A stretch of 7,326 nucleotides of DNA, from NCBI GenBank assembly GCA_964569225.1, contig CAZMTU010000119.1, positions 1-7,326 of the forward strand, in the 5' to 3' direction. How positions within the stretch are numbered: the first letter of the stretch is position 1; each line of letters starts with the position of its first letter. The notes beneath the pieces were generated by a model. It was not told the origin of the DNA. It did not search any database and saw only the letters and a program-made list of their open reading frames with translations. This DNA is from CAKSQF01 sp964569225. GTDB taxonomy: Bacteria; Bacillota; Clostridia; Oscillospirales; CAG-272. A program made the translations under genes and the position numbers. Positions 6,207-7,326 of this stretch are shown here, one piece after another.

Positions 6207-7094
6207 ATGAAAAAATTAAAATGGAATCATTTCGCGCTGCTGACTGCGGCAGGAATTATCAATGCGGTGGGGGTTACATTGCTTTTAGCGCCTGTTAATC
6301 TGTTTGACAGCGGCATTTCGGGAACCGCTATGCTGATCGATAAGCTTACACCTGAATTTTTTGGATTGGGATTTTTCCTTATTGTTTTGAATTTTCCATT
6401 TTTCCTCTTGGGTTTTAGAAAATTAGGCACGGAATTTGTAATTTATTCGCTATATGCCATTACGGTGTACTCGGTTTCCTCATTGCTTCTGCAAAATGTT
6501 CTGCCTATTGATTTTTCCAACGGTTCGCCTATTGCCGGAAGCGATCCGCTGCTTGCAGCGCTTTTTGGAGGGCTGCTATCCGGTATTGGAAGTGGACTTG
6601 TCATTCGGTTTGGAGGCGCTATTGATGGAATCGAGGTCATTGCGGTGCTTTTTGCCAAGAAAATCGGCATTACAGTGGGCACTTTCGTAATGATTTATAA
6701 TGTGATTTTGTATACCGTTACTGCACTGATTTTTTCCAGCTGGGAGGTGCCGCTCTACTCGATTATAACTTACATGGTGGGCATTAAGGCGGTCGACTTC
6801 ATTGTGGAAGGCTTGGATAAAGCCAAAGCGGTTTATATTATCACTGAAAAGACTACCTCGCTTCCGATGCTTCTGGCCGATGAGCTTGGCAGAGGCGTTA
6901 CTATTATGGAAGCACAGGGCGCCTACTCCAGAAACGGCAAAACATTGATTTACTGTGTAGTAAATCGCTTTGAGATTAATAAAGTAAAAAAGATTGTAAA
7001 ATATGCCGATGAAACGGCCTTTGTTACAGTCAACGATGTGACCGAAACTTTTGGCGGACGGTCCACTGCTTTTTCGGTATGGGGAAAAAAATAA
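6207..7094 (+). CDS. YitT family membrane protein with C-terminal DUF2179 domain
   Basis: A 295-residue membrane protein of the YitT/YqfU family, whose molecular function is not established; transport has been suggested for the family. The first two thirds contain about five to six hydrophobic segments: about 9-29, 53-70, 77-95, 115-133, 155-176 and 183-200. The conserved small-residue stretch GGLLSGIGSGLVIRFGGAIDGIE (121-143) includes the GG-x-x-G pattern typical of the family. From about residue 206 a soluble cytoplasmic DUF2179 domain follows, with KAVYIITEK, GRGVTIMEAQGAYS and the ending VTETFGGR. ATG 6207 is chosen because AGAGG (6193-6197) sits 9 bases upstream and MKKLKWN is a normal start. 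An in-frame TTG at 6162 would run through the leader hairpin and has no ribosome binding site. It has its own promoter and terminator, so it is a single-gene unit. Confidence 0.9.
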   Translation: MKKLKWNHFALLTAAGIINAVGVTLLLAPVNLFDSGISGTAMLIDKLTPEFFGLGFFLIVLNFPFFLLGFRKLGTEFVIYSLYAITVYSVSSLLLQNVLPIDFSNGSPIAGSDPLLAALFGGLLSGIGSGLVIRFGGAIDGIEVIAVLFAKKIGITVGTFVMIYNVILYTVTALIFSSWEVPLYSIITYMVGIKAVDFIVEGLDKAKAVYIITEKTTSLPMLLADELGRGVTIMEAQGAYSRNGKTLIYCVVNRFEINKVKKIVKYADETAFVTVNDVTETFGGRSTAFSVWGKK

Positions 7095-7121
7095 CCGTGT
7101 GTTAAATAATGCTTATAAACC

Positions 7122-7157
7122 AAAAGGTCGGTCCGTTTTTTGAGCGGACCGACTTTT
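7122..7157 (+). terminator. Intrinsic terminator of the YitT-like gene
   Basis: GTCGGTCCG (7127-7135) pairs perfectly with CGGACCGAC (7145-7153) around a 9-base loop. One G-T and three A-T pairs extend the stem through AAAAG and CTTTT, so the T-run overlaps the base of the stem. It lies 28 bases after the stop codon. The A-run on the 5' side means it could also work weakly on the minus strand. Confidence 0.8.
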
Positions 7158-7210
7158 AATGGATTGACAGGACCTTCAAGTGAAACACACGCTGATGGGG
7201 AAATGATAAC

Positions 7211-7294
7211 ATGGATATTATTTATAGAACGTTTGATTGCGGATGCTGCCGGATTTACAGTTTTTCCGAAAATGTAGTTTTGTCAATGATATGA
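7211..7294 (+). CDS. Doubtful 27-codon ORF, not recognised
   Basis: ATG 7211 opens a short frame ending at TGA 7292-7294. The peptide is cysteine-containing in the middle (FDCGCCRIYS) and has no recognisable domain. A GGGG stretch lies 13 bases upstream, too far for a good ribosome binding site, and no promoter is visible after the terminator at 7122-7157. It may be chance, a gene remnant, or a small peptide. I see no other feature between 7158 and the right edge. Confidence 0.15.
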   Translation: MDIIYRTFDCGCCRIYSFSENVVLSMI

Positions 7295-7326
7295 GACTAA
7301 AAAAGCAAAAATAGAAGTAACGAGAT

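Noticed and set aside
7164..7169. TTGACA after the YitT-like terminator, considered as a promoter for the small ORF
   Set aside because: No -10-like hexamer occurs at 16-18 bases downstream.

Overview
The window looks like chromosomal DNA from a low-to-moderate-GC Gram-positive bacterium, most likely a gut-type member of the Clostridia. The reasons are AGGAGG-type ribosome binding sites, sigma-A style promoters, TTG start usage, and closest resemblance of the main cluster to VanG-type vancomycin-resistance genes of enterococci and clostridia. The taxonomy is inference; no rRNA or other marker gene is present.

Minus strand, 3809 down to 1: a van-like cluster. A promoter near 3781-3809 precedes vanR (response regulator), which overlaps vanS (membrane histidine kinase). 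After a 126-base gap holding a large palindrome come a VanG-like D-Ala:D-Ser-type ligase and, 60 bases later, a membrane-anchored C39-family cysteine peptidase-like protein that runs off the left edge. The likely logic is that VanS senses a cell-wall signal, VanR activates its own promoter and one in front of the ligase, and the ligase makes a modified peptidoglycan precursor terminus. The usual partners VanXY (peptidase) and VanT (serine racemase) are not in this window; if present they would lie beyond position 1.

Middle, 3718-4060: 343 bases without a convincing gene. They hold the vanR promoter, a near-perfect 34-base palindrome that probably ends the upstream hydrolase transcript, and about 170 bases of unexplained sequence.

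Minus strand, 5874 down to 4061: an alpha/beta hydrolase of the hormone-sensitive-lipase type preceded by a PnuC-type nicotinamide riboside transporter, which has its own promoter and a small palindrome in its leader. Their placement beside the van cluster gives no evidence of a shared function.

Plus strand, 6111 to 7157: a YitT/DUF2179 membrane protein with a near-consensus promoter, a short GC-rich leader hairpin and a clear terminator. The last 170 bases hold only a doubtful 27-codon ORF.

The most interesting points are the C39 peptidase-like gene in a van cluster and the palindrome in front of the ligase. I see no mobile element, CRISPR array or RNA gene.
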